Shown here in pieces: positions 18,501-28,141 of a stretch of DNA of 64,000 bases (the stretch's first letter is position 1; every line of letters starts with the position of its first letter). The notes beneath the pieces are model-generated. The model was not told where the DNA came from. It did not search any database and was given only the letters and a program-made list of their open reading frames with translations. A program made the position numbers and the translations under genes. Source of the stretch: Rhizobium glycinendophyticum (GTDB lineage Bacteria > Pseudomonadota > Alphaproteobacteria > Rhizobiales > Rhizobiaceae); the NCBI RefSeq assembly GCF_006443685.1, contig NZ_VFYP01000007.1, forward strand, positions 1 through 64,000, read 5' to 3'.

Positions 18501-19996
18501 GGCTTAAACTCCGTTTCGATGATGTGCTGGCCCGACCGCAGGGCGAGTGCGGCGATTGTCAGGGCCGGGTTGACGGCGGCCGAGGTTGGCAGGATGGATG
18601 CGTCGACGATGAAGAGATTGCGATGATCGTGGCTGCGCCCGAAACTATCGACCACGCTCGTCATCGGGTCCGAACCCATGCGCGCCGTGCCGCATTGGTG
18701 GGAGGGCGTGCGCCGGTCGAAGGGACGCGAGAGCACGACCGGGTAGCCGGCTTTCCGGATCAGTGACTTCAGCCTGTCGACCAGAGCGAGATGCGCCTCC
18801 CAGTTCGACCGCTTCCAGTCGAGCATGATCCGACCGTTCCGGACCGTCACGCGGCTCTCCGGGTTGGGCAGATCCTCGGACATGGCATAGAGATCGATCG
18901 ATCTATCCGCGATCCAGTGGGCGAGCGGGCGCGGCAGCGGCGAACTCACAGCGAGGATCGGGCCGGTGATCTTGCCGAGCAGCTGGATATTGCCGAGCGG
19001 TTCGCCATTCGGTCCGCCCGTCAGGTAGAAGTCGTTGACCAGCAGGGTCTTCTGATAGATCGACGAATTGCGCCTGAAAGGGTGGAGCGCCAGGACCGCC
19101 GAACAATTGTGGTTCATGAAGTTGCGACCAACCTGGTCGGAGCGGTTTGCGAGACCTTGCGGTTGGTTTTCATCCGCCGATGAAAGCAGGATGGCAGCGC
19201 TTCTGACGGCACCGGCCGAGAGAACCACCAGCGGTGCCGAAAGCACCTTTTTCGCGCCGTGGTCCAAGACCTCGACCCCGGTGATCTGACCGCCCTCTCC
19301 CGCCAGCAGGCGCGTGACTTCGCATCCCGTCGTAAGCGATACGTTGGGATGGCGAAGCGCGTGCGCGAGGCTAACGGTCTCCGCATCCTTCTTGCCGCCG
19401 CAGGTATCCGGGAAGGCGTCCCAGGTCGTTTTCCCATGGGCGAGCCATTGGTCGATATCGACACCAAGTGGCAGGGAAGCCGGGTGGAGACCGACGGATT
19501 TTAACCGACGGCGCAGATCGGCGATAGTGGGCTCGTCAGGTACGGGGCGATGGTCATAGCTTCTGGAATGGGGCGGTTCCGTCGGGTCTTCGCCCAGTGT
19601 TCCCCGGACTTCGAACAGGTGTTCGGCCCTCTGATACCAGGGCTCCAGACTGTCGTAACCGATTGGCCAGCCCGGCGTCGTGCCGCCCAGATGGCGCAGG
19701 GGGGAGAAATCTTCGCGGCGATAGCGCAGCAGCACAGCGCCGTAGAATTTCGAATTGCCGCCGACATTGTAGTAATTGCCGGGATTGAAGAGCTGGTTGT
19801 CGCCATCCAGCCACTCCTCCTTCGGCCTGAAATGTGACTTGCCGAAAATGGCTTCCGGATCCCGGTCTGCCGGCGACGGCTGCAGCCTTTCGCCCTTCTC
19901 GACGATCAGGATTCGCCTGCCCGTCGGTGCAAGCTGTGCGGCAAGCGTTGCGCCCCCCATGCCGGAACCGATGATGATGACGTCTGCGTCGCTCAT
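18497..19996 (-). CDS. GMC-family oxidoreductase 2
   Basis: From the ATG at 19996 (MSDADVIIIGSGMGG) the protein has 499 residues. It carries the FAD site VIIIGSGMGGATLAAQL, the middle motif VVLSAGAVRSAAILLSS, and the active-site region SHQCGTARMGSDPMTSVVD. The C-terminal FAD contact is SAAVNPALTIAALALRSG. It belongs to the more divergent GMC group that includes gluconate dehydrogenase large subunits and sugar or glycoside oxidases. A longer frame upstream overlaps the ATPase gene and is not real. Its ATG overlaps the ABC ATPase stop by 4 bp. A role in oxidising the imported sugar is inferred. Confidence 0.88.
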   Translation of the reverse strand: MSDADVIIIGSGMGGATLAAQLAPTGRRILIVEKGERLQPSPADRDPEAIFGKSHFRPKEEWLDGDNQLFNPGNYYNVGGNSKFYGAVLLRYRREDFSPLRHLGGTTPGWPIGYDSLEPWYQRAEHLFEVRGTLGEDPTEPPHSRSYDHRPVPDEPTIADLRRRLKSVGLHPASLPLGVDIDQWLAHGKTTWDAFPDTCGGKKDAETVSLAHALRHPNVSLTTGCEVTRLLAGEGGQITGVEVLDHGAKKVLSAPLVVLSAGAVRSAAILLSSADENQPQGLANRSDQVGRNFMNHNCSAVLALHPFRRNSSIYQKTLLVNDFYLTGGPNGEPLGNIQLLGKITGPILAVSSPLPRPLAHWIADRSIDLYAMSEDLPNPESRVTVRNGRIMLDWKRSNWEAHLALVDRLKSLIRKAGYPVVLSRPFDRRTPSHQCGTARMGSDPMTSVVDSFGRSHDHRNLFIVDASILPTSAAVNPALTIAALALRSGQHIIETEFKP

Positions 19997-21105
19997 GGCT
20001 TTATGCGCTCTTCCGTCTTGGGATCGAAGGCCACGGCCTTTTCCATGTTGACCGCGAATTCGAAATCGTCGCCACCTGATATATCGACATCGGCGCGCAT
20101 ACGGGCGATCACATCCTTGCCGCCAAGGCCCATGGTTACGAAGGTGTCGGAACCTGCGGGCTCGGTGACGATGACACGGTTCTTCAGGCTGACGATGTTC
20201 TGCGATTTGCGGTCGGCACCTTCGGGATCGGTGATCGCCTCCGGTCGGATGCCGAGCAGGATCTCCCGTCCGTCCCAAGCGGCAAGACTCGGCTGGCTGA
20301 AGGCGAGCAGGCTCTTCGATCCATCGCCCAACACGACTTCGGCATGGGGCGCGCCATCGCGAACAACGACACGTGCCGGCACGACATTCATCGCCGGGCT
20401 TCCCATGAAGGTGGCGACGAAGACATTGGCCGGGGTGTCGTAGATTTCCTTCGGCGTGCCGAGCTGCTGGATATAGCCCTTGTTCATGACCGCGATGCGG
20501 GTCGAGAGCGTCATCGCCTCGATCTGGTCGTGGGTGACGTAGACGATAGTGCGCTTGAGCTTGGCATGCAGCTTCTTGATTTCGGTGCGCATGTCGACGC
20601 GCAGCTTGGCATCCAGGTTGGACAGCGGCTCGTCGAAGAGGAAAACGTCGGGATCGCGCACCAGCGCGCGGCCCATGGCCACACGCTGACGCTGCCCGCC
20701 GGACAGCTGGCCCGGCTTGCGGTCGGTCAGGTGATCGATCTGCAGCAGCTTGGCGACATCGAGCAATGCCTTGTCCCGTTCCGGCTTCGGCACACCATGC
20801 ATCTCAAGGCCAAAGGTGATGTTCTGGCCGACGGTCATGTTGGGGTAGAGCGCATAGGACTGGAAGACCATGGCGATGTTGCGCTTCGACGGATGGACCC
20901 CGTTGATGACGCGGTCCTTGATCGCGATTTCGCCCGACGAGATGCCCTCCAGGCCCGCGATCATGCCGAGAAGGGTCGACTTGCCGCAGCCGGAGGGGCC
21001 GACGAGCACGAGGAACTCGCCCTCCTCCACCGAGATGTCCACGCGATGCAGGACTTCGAGCTGTCCGTAGGACTTGGTGACGTTCCGGATGTCGAGAAAG
21101 CCCAT
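19993..21105 (-). CDS. sugar ABC transporter ATP-binding protein (UgpC/MalK type)
   Basis: This 370-residue CUT1 ATPase shows Walker A GPSGCGKST, signature LSGGQRQRVAMGRAL, Walker B VFLFDEPLSNLDAKLR, the H-loop YVTHDQIEAMTLS, and a C-terminal OB/TOBE regulatory domain. It energises the two permeases just upstream and is separated from the second by 4 bp. In this class one ATPase may serve several importers. Confidence 0.94.
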   Translation of the reverse strand: MGFLDIRNVTKSYGQLEVLHRVDISVEEGEFLVLVGPSGCGKSTLLGMIAGLEGISSGEIAIKDRVINGVHPSKRNIAMVFQSYALYPNMTVGQNITFGLEMHGVPKPERDKALLDVAKLLQIDHLTDRKPGQLSGGQRQRVAMGRALVRDPDVFLFDEPLSNLDAKLRVDMRTEIKKLHAKLKRTIVYVTHDQIEAMTLSTRIAVMNKGYIQQLGTPKEIYDTPANVFVATFMGSPAMNVVPARVVVRDGAPHAEVVLGDGSKSLLAFSQPSLAAWDGREILLGIRPEAITDPEGADRKSQNIVSLKNRVIVTEPAGSDTFVTMGLGGKDVIARMRADVDISGGDDFEFAVNMEKAVAFDPKTEERIKP

Positions 21106-21109
21106 GATC

Positions 21110-21988
21110 TTATCCTTTGACTGAACCGGCCATCAGTCCGCGCACGAAATAGCGCCCGGCGACGACGTAAACGAGAAGGGTGGGAAGGGCGGCGATGATC
21201 GCGCCCGCGAAGTGGACGTTGTATTCCTTCACACCCGTGGAGGACTGAACGAGGTTGTTGAGTGCTGCCGTCATCGGCTGGCTGGTGCCGCCGAAGGAGA
21301 CGCCGAACAGGAAGTCGTTCCAGATGTTGGTGAACTGCCAGATGACGGAGACGACGGTGATCGGGCCGGAGACCGGCAGCAGGATGCGCCAGAAGATGCG
21401 GAAGAAACCGGCGCCGTCGATCTGCGCCGCCTTGACCAGTTCCGTCGGGAAGGTGGCGTAGTAGTTGCGGTAATAGAGCGTGGTGAAGCCGATGCCGTAG
21501 ACCACATGCACCAGGACCAGTCCGGGAACCGTGCCGGCGAGACCGAGTTTGCCGAGCACCAGCGCCATCGGGATCAGCACGATCTGAAACGGAATGAAGC
21601 AGGAGAACAGCATCAGCCCGAAGACGATGGTGTCGCCGCGGAAGCGCCATTTGGTGAGCACATAACCATTGAGCGCACCGAGGATCGTCGAGATGGCGAC
21701 AGCGGGGACGACCATCAGGATCGAGTTCAGGAAGTAGGGCTTGAGGCCGGTGGGCGACACGCCGATCTGGGCGGTCGACCAGGCGGAGCGCCAGGCATCG
21801 AGCGTCCAGGTTTCCGGCAGCGCCATCATGTTGCCGCCGGTGATTTCTGACAGCGGCTTCAGCGAGTTGATGCCCATCACATAGAGCGGCAGCAGGTAGA
21901 AAAGCGCGAAGAGGAGAAGCACCAGATAGATGAAGGTGCGGGTGACGCGACCGGTCCTGACGGCGGTGTCCTGGCTGACGGCAGACAT
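21110..21988 (-). CDS. carbohydrate ABC transporter permease 2 (MalG type)
   Basis: This 292-residue inner-membrane protein has about six hydrophobic helices. The first is FIYLVLLLFALFYLLPLYVM. The EAA loop reads LVKAAQIDGAGFFRIFWRI, which contacts the ATPase. The C-terminus is FVRGLMAGSVKG, typical of MalG-like CUT1 permeases. Its start touches the stop of permease 1 at 21988. It forms the translocation channel with that protein. Confidence 0.93.
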   Translation of the reverse strand: MSAVSQDTAVRTGRVTRTFIYLVLLLFALFYLLPLYVMGINSLKPLSEITGGNMMALPETWTLDAWRSAWSTAQIGVSPTGLKPYFLNSILMVVPAVAISTILGALNGYVLTKWRFRGDTIVFGLMLFSCFIPFQIVLIPMALVLGKLGLAGTVPGLVLVHVVYGIGFTTLYYRNYYATFPTELVKAAQIDGAGFFRIFWRILLPVSGPITVVSVIWQFTNIWNDFLFGVSFGGTSQPMTAALNNLVQSSTGVKEYNVHFAGAIIAALPTLLVYVVAGRYFVRGLMAGSVKG

Positions 21989-22881
21989 CAGTTCTTCTCC
22001 TTCAGTTCGGCATAGAGATAGGGAACCATGATGGCCGCGATGGTCATCAGCATGATCACGGCCGAGGCAGAGCCGACGCCCATCTGGTTGCGGGTGAAGG
22101 TGTAGGAATACATGAAGGTCGCGGGCATCTCGGTGGCGCGGCCCGGGCCACCGCCGGTCAGCGCAATCACGAGGTCGTAAGACTTGATCGCGAGGTGACT
22201 GAGGATGACGAAGGCGGAGAGAAAGGCCGGTCGCAGCATCGGGATGACGATGCGCCGGTAAAGCTGGAAGCTCGAGGCACCGTCGATCTGGGCGGCCTTC
22301 AGGATCTCGTTGTCGATGCCCCGCAGGCCTGCGAGGAACATGGCCATGACAAAGCCGCTGGTCTGCCAGACCGCCGCGATAACGATGGTGTAGACCGCCA
22401 TGTCATTGTCCTTGATCCAGGTGAAGGAGAAACTCTCCCAGCCCCAGAGGCGCATGATGCGTTCGAGACCGATGCCCGGATCGAGGAACCACTTCCAGGC
22501 GGTACCGGTGACGATGAAGGACAAAGCCATCGGATAGAGATAGATCGGACGCAGCAGCCCCTCGCCCCTTATCTTTTGGTCGAGGAAGATCGCGAGCATC
22601 AAGCCGAGTGCGGTGCAGATGACGATGTAGAGGCTTGCGAAGATCGCGATGTTGCTGATCGCGATGTGCCAATTCTCCTGGGCCCAGAGCCGGCTGTAAT
22701 TGGTGAGGCCGACGAAGGTGTAGAGCGGCAGCATCTTGGAGCCGGTAAGGGACAGGAAGATGGTGAACAGGATGAAGCCGTAGACGAACAGCAGGGTAAC
22801 GGCGAAGGACGGTGCCAGCACCACCTTGGGCAGCCAATCCTGGATGCGCGTGCGCAGGTCAGCCCCGGTCGAGCTTGTCAT
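21988..22881 (-). CDS. sugar ABC transporter permease 1 (MalF/UgpA type)
   Basis: This 297-residue permease has about six helices, beginning VVLAPSFAVTLLFVYGFILF. The EAA loop is EILKAAQIDGASSFQLYRRI. It lies 103 bp downstream of the binding-protein gene, a gap filled by two tandem hairpins. It pairs with the next permease to form the importer core. Confidence 0.93.
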   Translation of the reverse strand: MTSSTGADLRTRIQDWLPKVVLAPSFAVTLLFVYGFILFTIFLSLTGSKMLPLYTFVGLTNYSRLWAQENWHIAISNIAIFASLYIVICTALGLMLAIFLDQKIRGEGLLRPIYLYPMALSFIVTGTAWKWFLDPGIGLERIMRLWGWESFSFTWIKDNDMAVYTIVIAAVWQTSGFVMAMFLAGLRGIDNEILKAAQIDGASSFQLYRRIVIPMLRPAFLSAFVILSHLAIKSYDLVIALTGGGPGRATEMPATFMYSYTFTRNQMGVGSASAVIMLMTIAAIMVPYLYAELKEKN

Positions 22882-22910
22882 GAAGGTTCTCCCTGTAGGG
22901 TACGAATAGA

Positions 22911-22971
22911 CCGACGCCGCCTCACCTGGCGGACGGCGTCGGAGGTGTCACAGGCAACGAGGAGCGTTGCC
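22911..22971 (-). promoter_or_regulatory. tandem intercistronic hairpins between binding protein and permease genes
   Basis: The first stem is CCGACGCCG (22911-22919) with CGGCGTCGG (22934-22942), nine perfect pairs. The second is GGCAACG (22953-22959) with CGTTGCC (22965-22971), seven perfect pairs. No T-run follows. Such stems after a binding-protein gene often protect the upstream mRNA from 3' decay and raise binding-protein output over permease, as described for malE-malF. That role is inferred here. Confidence 0.65.
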
Positions 22972-22984
22972 CGCGACGGGGAGG

Positions 22985-24238
22985 TTACTTCGCAGCGGCG
23001 ACGGCTTCGCCGAGCGCCTTGGCGGCCTCAGCGCCATCCTTGAAGCCACCATTGAAGGCCTTGGTCACAACGTCATAGACGGCGTTCTTCACGGCGGCCG
23101 GTGCTGCATGGCCATGGGCCATGGAGCCGAAGAGCGAACCGGCCGAGCTTGCTTCCGCCAGATCCTTCATGCCCTTCTTGCCGCAATCGTCGAAATCCGT
23201 GTCCGGCACGTCGGTGCGGGCCGGGACCGATCCCTTGACGACGTTGAAGGCCGACTGGAATTTCGGGCTTTCGATCGACGAGGCCATGGCCATCTGTGCC
23301 TTGATCTTGTCGTCGCCCGAGACGTTGAACATCGCGAACTGGTCCGAGTTGAACGTCACCGACCCCTGCGTTCCGGGGAAGCGGATGCAGACGAAGTCTT
23401 CACCCGGCTTCTTGCCGGCCATCAGGAATTCGCCTTTGGCCCAGTCGCCCATCATCTGCATGCCGGCCTTGCCGTCGATGACCATGGCCGAGGCCAGGTT
23501 CCAGTCACGGCCCGAGAAGTTGTCGTCGACATAGCTGCGCAGCTTGATCAGGCGATCGAAGGCATCGGCCATGTCGGGACCGGTGAGTGTCGCTTCGTCG
23601 AGATCGACGAAGGCCTTCTTGTAGAAATCGTTGCCCTTGGAGAGAACGACGCCATCGAAGACGGTCGCGTCCTGCCACGGCTGGCCACCATGGGCGAGCG
23701 GGGTGATGCCGTTTGCCTTCATCTTGTCGAGAACGGCGACGAGTTCGTCCCAGCTCTCGGGCGCCTTGCCACCGGCAGCATCGAGAGCGGCCTTGTTGAT
23801 CCAGACCCAGTTGGTCGAATGCACGTTGACGGGCGCTGCGATCCAGTGGCCGTCATACTTCGAGAACTTCTGCAGCGCTTCCGGCACGACCTTGTCCCAG
23901 CCTTCGGCAGTGGCGACTTCGTCGAGATTGCCGAGTGCGCCCTGCTCTGCCCAGTCGAGGATGTCGAAACCGAGCATCTGGACGGCGGTCGGCGGATCGC
24001 CTGCGGTGACACGGGCACGCAGCGCGGTCATGGCCGCTTCACCGCCGCCACCGGCGACCGGCATGTCGACCCAGCCGATCCCCTTGCTGTTCAGATCCTC
24101 CTTCAGAACGTTCAGGGCTGCGGCTTCACCGCCCGAGGTCCACCAGTGGAGCACCTCCACATCGGTGGCATGAGAGATGCCGGCGGTGCCCGCCAGCATG
24201 GTTCCGGTAATCAGCATGGTCTTGAAAAGGCTACGCAT
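22985..24238 (-). CDS. sugar ABC transporter periplasmic binding protein
   Basis: This 417-residue CUT1 binding protein has a Sec signal peptide ([20 protein letters not shown], cleavage probably after SHA near residue 24). The mature start is [14 protein letters not shown], resembling glucose/mannose-binding proteins of this class. The ribosome site CAGGAGG lies just before the ATG. It captures the substrate that induces or feeds the operon. A monosaccharide or small glycoside is plausible from the family but not proven. Confidence 0.92.
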   Translation of the reverse strand: MRSLFKTMLITGTMLAGTAGISHATDVEVLHWWTSGGEAAALNVLKEDLNSKGIGWVDMPVAGGGGEAAMTALRARVTAGDPPTAVQMLGFDILDWAEQGALGNLDEVATAEGWDKVVPEALQKFSKYDGHWIAAPVNVHSTNWVWINKAALDAAGGKAPESWDELVAVLDKMKANGITPLAHGGQPWQDATVFDGVVLSKGNDFYKKAFVDLDEATLTGPDMADAFDRLIKLRSYVDDNFSGRDWNLASAMVIDGKAGMQMMGDWAKGEFLMAGKKPGEDFVCIRFPGTQGSVTFNSDQFAMFNVSGDDKIKAQMAMASSIESPKFQSAFNVVKGSVPARTDVPDTDFDDCGKKGMKDLAEASSAGSLFGSMAHGHAAPAAVKNAVYDVVTKAFNGGFKDGAEAAKALGEAVAAAK

Positions 24239-24265
24239 GTTTTCCTCCTGTTTGATGCGTTGCTT

Positions 24266-25804
24266 TCAATCGTTCCGGAAGTCAGTCGCCACCCAGTTCG
24301 GCCTGGTCTTGCCGATGCGCATCACGACGGATTTGATCTCCAGGAATTCATCGAGGCCGTAGCGGCCATTCTCGCGGCCTTGGCCGCTCTGCTTGAAGCC
24401 GCCGAAGGCGACCTCCGGAAAACCATCCATCCAGGTGTTGGTCCAGACGGTGCCGGCTTCCGCGCGGCGGGCGAAGGCAAGGCAGGTGTGGACGTTCTCG
24501 CTCCAGACGCCCGCCGACAGGCCATAGGACGCGTCATTGACGAGGGAGATGGCCTCTTCCAGAGTCTTGAATGTGAGAACCGCAAGCACCGGGCCGAAGA
24601 CCTCCTCGCGGGCAATCGGCATATCGGGGCTGATATTCGTGACGACAGTCGGGGAGAAGAAATCACCGGGCAGGCCGGGATGGTGGACGGCTTCCCCGCC
24701 CAGGGCAAGCTTTGCACCTGAGGCGACCGCATCGCGCACGTAAGCCCCGATCTTCTGCTGATGAGCCGGAGAGATGATAGCGCCGACCTGGGTCTCGGGA
24801 TTGAGCGGATCGCCGAATGCGACCTTGCGGGAAAGCGCTACGACCTTTTCGACCAGGGCTTCCGCTATATCTTCATGCACGATGATGCGGCTGCCGGAAT
24901 TGCAGCATTCGCCGGCGTTGAAATAGACGCCAAAGGTGATGGCGTCGGCGGCGGCATCGAGATCGGCATCCGGGAAAATGACCTGCGGGTTCTTGCCGCC
25001 GAGTTCGAGCGCGACCTTTTTCAGCGTCTTCGAGGCGGCCGCACTGATCGCCTTGCCGACGGCGGTGGAGCCGGTGAAGCTCACCATGTCGACATGCGGA
25101 TGCTCCGCCATCAGCGCGCCGACCGGCTGGCCGAAGCCAAGGACTATGTTGACGACGCCAGCGGGCAATCCGGCTTCAATCAGCAGCTCTCCCAGCATCA
25201 CCGTCGTCGACGGCGTCATTTCCGACGGCTTGATCACGCAGGTGCAGCCGGCTGCGAGCGCAAAGGGCAGCTTCTGGCTGAGGATCCAGAAGGGGAAGTT
25301 CCACGGTGTGATGATCGAGACGACGCCGATCGGTTCTTTAAGCACCACGGCCAGCATGTCCTCGCCGAGCGAATTGTGGCTGTCGCCATGCAGCGTGCGG
25401 GCGAGCGCTGCCGCATAGCGCCAGAGGTCGGCGGCGCCAGCGACTTCGCCGCGGGCCTGGGAAATCGGCTTGCCGCTTTCGAGCGTTTCGAGGAGCGCCA
25501 TGCGCTCGACATTGGCTTCGATGAGATCGGCGACCTTCAGCAGCAACGTCGAGCGTTCCTTGCCGGTCGCACGGCTCCACTTGCCATCGTCGAAGGCCCG
25601 CCGGGTGGCGGCAATCGCGGCTTCCGTTTCCGCCGTGCCGCCACGCGCAGAGCGGCTGACGACAACGCCATGCGAGGGCGAAATCCTGTCGAAGGTCGCG
25701 CCATCGGCGCTTCCCTGCCAGATCCCGTCGATCAGGTGACGGCCTTCGAAGGGCGCCTTTGGCAGCGGATGGGCGACGGCAGCGGTCATGGTCATGTCGT
25801 TCAT
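24266..25804 (-). CDS. aldehyde dehydrogenase family protein
   Basis: From the ATG at 25804 (MNDMTMTAAVAH) the protein has 512 residues. It carries the catalytic Glu in LELGGKNPQ, the catalytic Cys in FNAGECCNSGSR, the NAD site TGSTAVGKAI and the C-terminal GGFKQSGQGRENG. It oxidises an aldehyde to an acid with NAD(P). It lies 1 bp after the enoyl-CoA hydratase stop. An in-frame extension to 25882 is unlikely because it runs into that gene. Confidence 0.93.
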   Translation of the reverse strand: MNDMTMTAAVAHPLPKAPFEGRHLIDGIWQGSADGATFDRISPSHGVVVSRSARGGTAETEAAIAATRRAFDDGKWSRATGKERSTLLLKVADLIEANVERMALLETLESGKPISQARGEVAGAADLWRYAAALARTLHGDSHNSLGEDMLAVVLKEPIGVVSIITPWNFPFWILSQKLPFALAAGCTCVIKPSEMTPSTTVMLGELLIEAGLPAGVVNIVLGFGQPVGALMAEHPHVDMVSFTGSTAVGKAISAAASKTLKKVALELGGKNPQVIFPDADLDAAADAITFGVYFNAGECCNSGSRIIVHEDIAEALVEKVVALSRKVAFGDPLNPETQVGAIISPAHQQKIGAYVRDAVASGAKLALGGEAVHHPGLPGDFFSPTVVTNISPDMPIAREEVFGPVLAVLTFKTLEEAISLVNDASYGLSAGVWSENVHTCLAFARRAEAGTVWTNTWMDGFPEVAFGGFKQSGQGRENGRYGLDEFLEIKSVVMRIGKTRPNWVATDFRND

Positions 25805-25805
25805 G

Positions 25806-26573
25806 TCATTCTCCCGAAAATGCGGGTTTGCGTTTCGCCCTGAAGGCGGCGACACCTTCGTCGCGATCGGCACTGGCGGCAATTGCGGCGCTTCCGAGCG
25901 CCTCGATCATCGCATCGCGGTCTTCGCCCCGGCCGGCGTGGATCATGAATTTGGAGACCTCGACGGCGCGCGGAGAAAGACCGAGAACCGACTGAGCCAT
26001 GCTTCTGACCGTCTCTGCGGGGCTTGCCGAAACCTCAGCGACGAAGCCGAAGGCCTGGGCGCGCTCGGCGGAAATCCGCCGGCCAAACAGGGCCATCTCC
26101 TTCAGTATCGGTTCCGGCAGCAACCGGGCCAGCCGCTGCGTGCCGGACCAGCCGGGCACGATGCCGACATGGGCTTCTGGAAGGGCAATCGTGGCTGATG
26201 GCGCCATGACCCTGATGTCGCAAGCGGCGGCGAGTTCCAGACCGCCGCCGAAGGCATGACCTGCCATGGCCGCGATCACCGGCTTCGACAGGCGTGCCAG
26301 ACGATCGAAGATGCGATGCCCGTCGCGTACCCAGTGGCGAGCAAATTCGGCAGGCGTCAGGTCGCCCCAGGCATTGATGTCAGCCCCCGCGCAAAAGGCG
26401 CGCTCGCCTTCTGCCGTGACGATGACGCAGCGGAGGTCAGCCATGCGCTCCAGATGCTCGAGATGGCTGGAAAGCTGTTCCAGCATCTCGACCGTGAAGG
26501 CATTAAGCTTGGCCGGATTGTCCAGTCGGATCTCGGCAATTCCTTTGGCAATCTCCAAGTGAACGGCGCTCAT
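25806..26573 (-). CDS. enoyl-CoA hydratase/isomerase family protein
   Basis: From the ATG at 26573 (MSAVHLEIAKGIAEIRLDNP) the protein has 255 residues. It has the crotonase oxyanion-hole segments FCAGADINAW and GHAFGGGLELAAACDI, and Glu/Pro around LPEAHVGIVPGWSG. It acts on an acyl-CoA by hydration, isomerisation or a retro-Claisen reaction. Its ATG overlaps the CoA-transferase stop by 4 bp, which pairs the two genes. Presence in an otherwise sugar-type operon is notable. Confidence 0.92.
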   Translation of the reverse strand: MSAVHLEIAKGIAEIRLDNPAKLNAFTVEMLEQLSSHLEHLERMADLRCVIVTAEGERAFCAGADINAWGDLTPAEFARHWVRDGHRIFDRLARLSKPVIAAMAGHAFGGGLELAAACDIRVMAPSATIALPEAHVGIVPGWSGTQRLARLLPEPILKEMALFGRRISAERAQAFGFVAEVSASPAETVRSMAQSVLGLSPRAVEVSKFMIHAGRGEDRDAMIEALGSAAIAASADRDEGVAAFRAKRKPAFSGE

Positions 26574-28141
26574 GGTGTCCACCCCATCGGATCCCTCGAC
26601 AGGAGCGCCTTGGAGATGACCCGCGCCTCCGGCGCGACGATCACTCGGCCCTGCGATGCCGCTACGATGTCCCGTTCCGGATCGATGCCCGGCATGATCT
26701 CGGTCGCGACGAGCCCGGTTTCCGTCAGGCGCATGACGCATCGCTCGGTAATGTAGAGCACATCCTGTCCCTGCTCACGGGCTCTTTTCCCGGAGAAGGT
26801 GACATGCTCCACCTTGTCGACCATCTTTGTGAACTTGCCGGGACTGCGGACATGGATGCCGTCTTCCGTCAGTTCGACGGCCGCACCGGCCTCGAACCAG
26901 CCGGAGAAGACGATCTTCTTTGCGTGCGCCGTGATATCGACGAAGCCGCCGCAGCCGGCAGTCAGATAGGGTTTCTTGCCGAGTTTGGAGACATTCACAT
27001 TGCCCTCCACATCCACCTCCAGGAACGAGAGGAAGGACACGTCAAAGCCGCCACCCTGAAAGTAGATGAACTGCTGCGGTGACGGCACGAAAGCATCGGC
27101 ATTCGAGGCGCAGCCAAAGGCGAAGTCAGTGAGCGGCATGCCGCCGACGGCACCCTGCTCGATCGCCCAGGTTACAGCCTCGGGATGCCCCTCCTCCAGC
27201 AAAATGCGCGGCACCTGCGCGCTGATGCCGAAGCCGAGATTGGCCGTCATGCCGGACTTCAATTCAAGCGCGGCCCGGCGGGCGATCACCTTCTCGACGC
27301 CATGTTCGGCGAGCTTGAAGCTCGACCAGGGCCGCATGATCTGACCCGAGATTGCCGGATCATAGGGCGTCTCGCAGGTCTGCTTCTGCTCGGGATCGAG
27401 AACGACGAGATCGACGAGATGACCGGGCACGCGCACATCATGCGGGCGCAGACTGCCGGCTGCCGTCATGCGGCTCACCTGGGCAATGACGAGGCCGCCA
27501 TTGTTGCGTGTCGCAATCGCCTGTTCCAGTCCGCCGAGATAGGCGCCCTCGTGCTCGTAGGTGAGATTGCCGCGCTCATCGGCCGTGGTGGCCCTGAGAA
27601 TGCAGGCATCCGGGTAGATGTTGGGGAAGTGCAGCCAGGTTTGGCCAGCGAATTCGACGCGGCTGACGATGGGGTGGGCGGAAGCGCTTTCGTTCATCGC
27701 GCAGCCTTCGCGGATCGGATCGACGAAGGTGTCGAGGCCGATGCGGGTCAGCACGCCGGGACGCCGGGCAGCCGCTTCACGGTGCATGTCGAACATGATG
27801 CCGGAGGGGACGTTATAGGCCTCGACCCTGTCTTCGACGACCATCCTCCAGATCTCGGGCATCGGCAGGCTCGACGGACCGGATGGATAGGAACCGGCAA
27901 GAACGCGACTGATCAGCCCGTCTTTTGCGATATGGTCGATGCCCTTCACCCCATACATGTCGCCGGCGGCGATCGGATGCAGCATGGTGAGATTGCGCGG
28001 GTGACTCTCGGCGTCGAAACGGCGGCCGAGGGCGGCCAAAACGAAATCCGGGCAGCCAAGCGCCGATGACGAAGACACCGTGACGACGGCGCCATCCGGG
28101 ATGCGCGAGACGGCCTCGGCGGGGGCAACAAGCTTGCTCAA
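26570..28141 (-). CDS. CoA-transferase, fused alpha and beta subunits (YdiF-like)
   Basis: This 523-residue protein joins both halves of a 3-oxoacid/acetate CoA-transferase. The N-terminal half begins LVAPAEAVSRIPDGAVVTVS. The C-terminal half contains the catalytic Glu segment WAIEQGAVGGMPLTDFAFGC and PSPQQFIYFQGGGFDVSFLS. It moves CoA from a donor acyl-CoA to a carboxylate. It is coupled by overlaps to the Gfo/Idh/MocA gene and to enoyl-CoA hydratase, so the operon appears to activate an acid product and process it as a CoA ester. Confidence 0.92.
   Translation of the reverse strand: MSKLVAPAEAVSRIPDGAVVTVSSSSALGCPDFVLAALGRRFDAESHPRNLTMLHPIAAGDMYGVKGIDHIAKDGLISRVLAGSYPSGPSSLPMPEIWRMVVEDRVEAYNVPSGIMFDMHREAAARRPGVLTRIGLDTFVDPIREGCAMNESASAHPIVSRVEFAGQTWLHFPNIYPDACILRATTADERGNLTYEHEGAYLGGLEQAIATRNNGGLVIAQVSRMTAAGSLRPHDVRVPGHLVDLVVLDPEQKQTCETPYDPAISGQIMRPWSSFKLAEHGVEKVIARRAALELKSGMTANLGFGISAQVPRILLEEGHPEAVTWAIEQGAVGGMPLTDFAFGCASNADAFVPSPQQFIYFQGGGFDVSFLSFLEVDVEGNVNVSKLGKKPYLTAGCGGFVDITAHAKKIVFSGWFEAGAAVELTEDGIHVRSPGKFTKMVDKVEHVTFSGKRAREQGQDVLYITERCVMRLTETGLVATEIMPGIDPERDIVAASQGRVIVAPEARVISKALLSRDPMGWTP

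Noticed and set aside
22967..24721. 584-codon plus-strand frame opposite the binding-protein and aldehyde dehydrogenase genes
   Set aside because: It is a long antisense shadow crossing a gene boundary, with no recognisable family.
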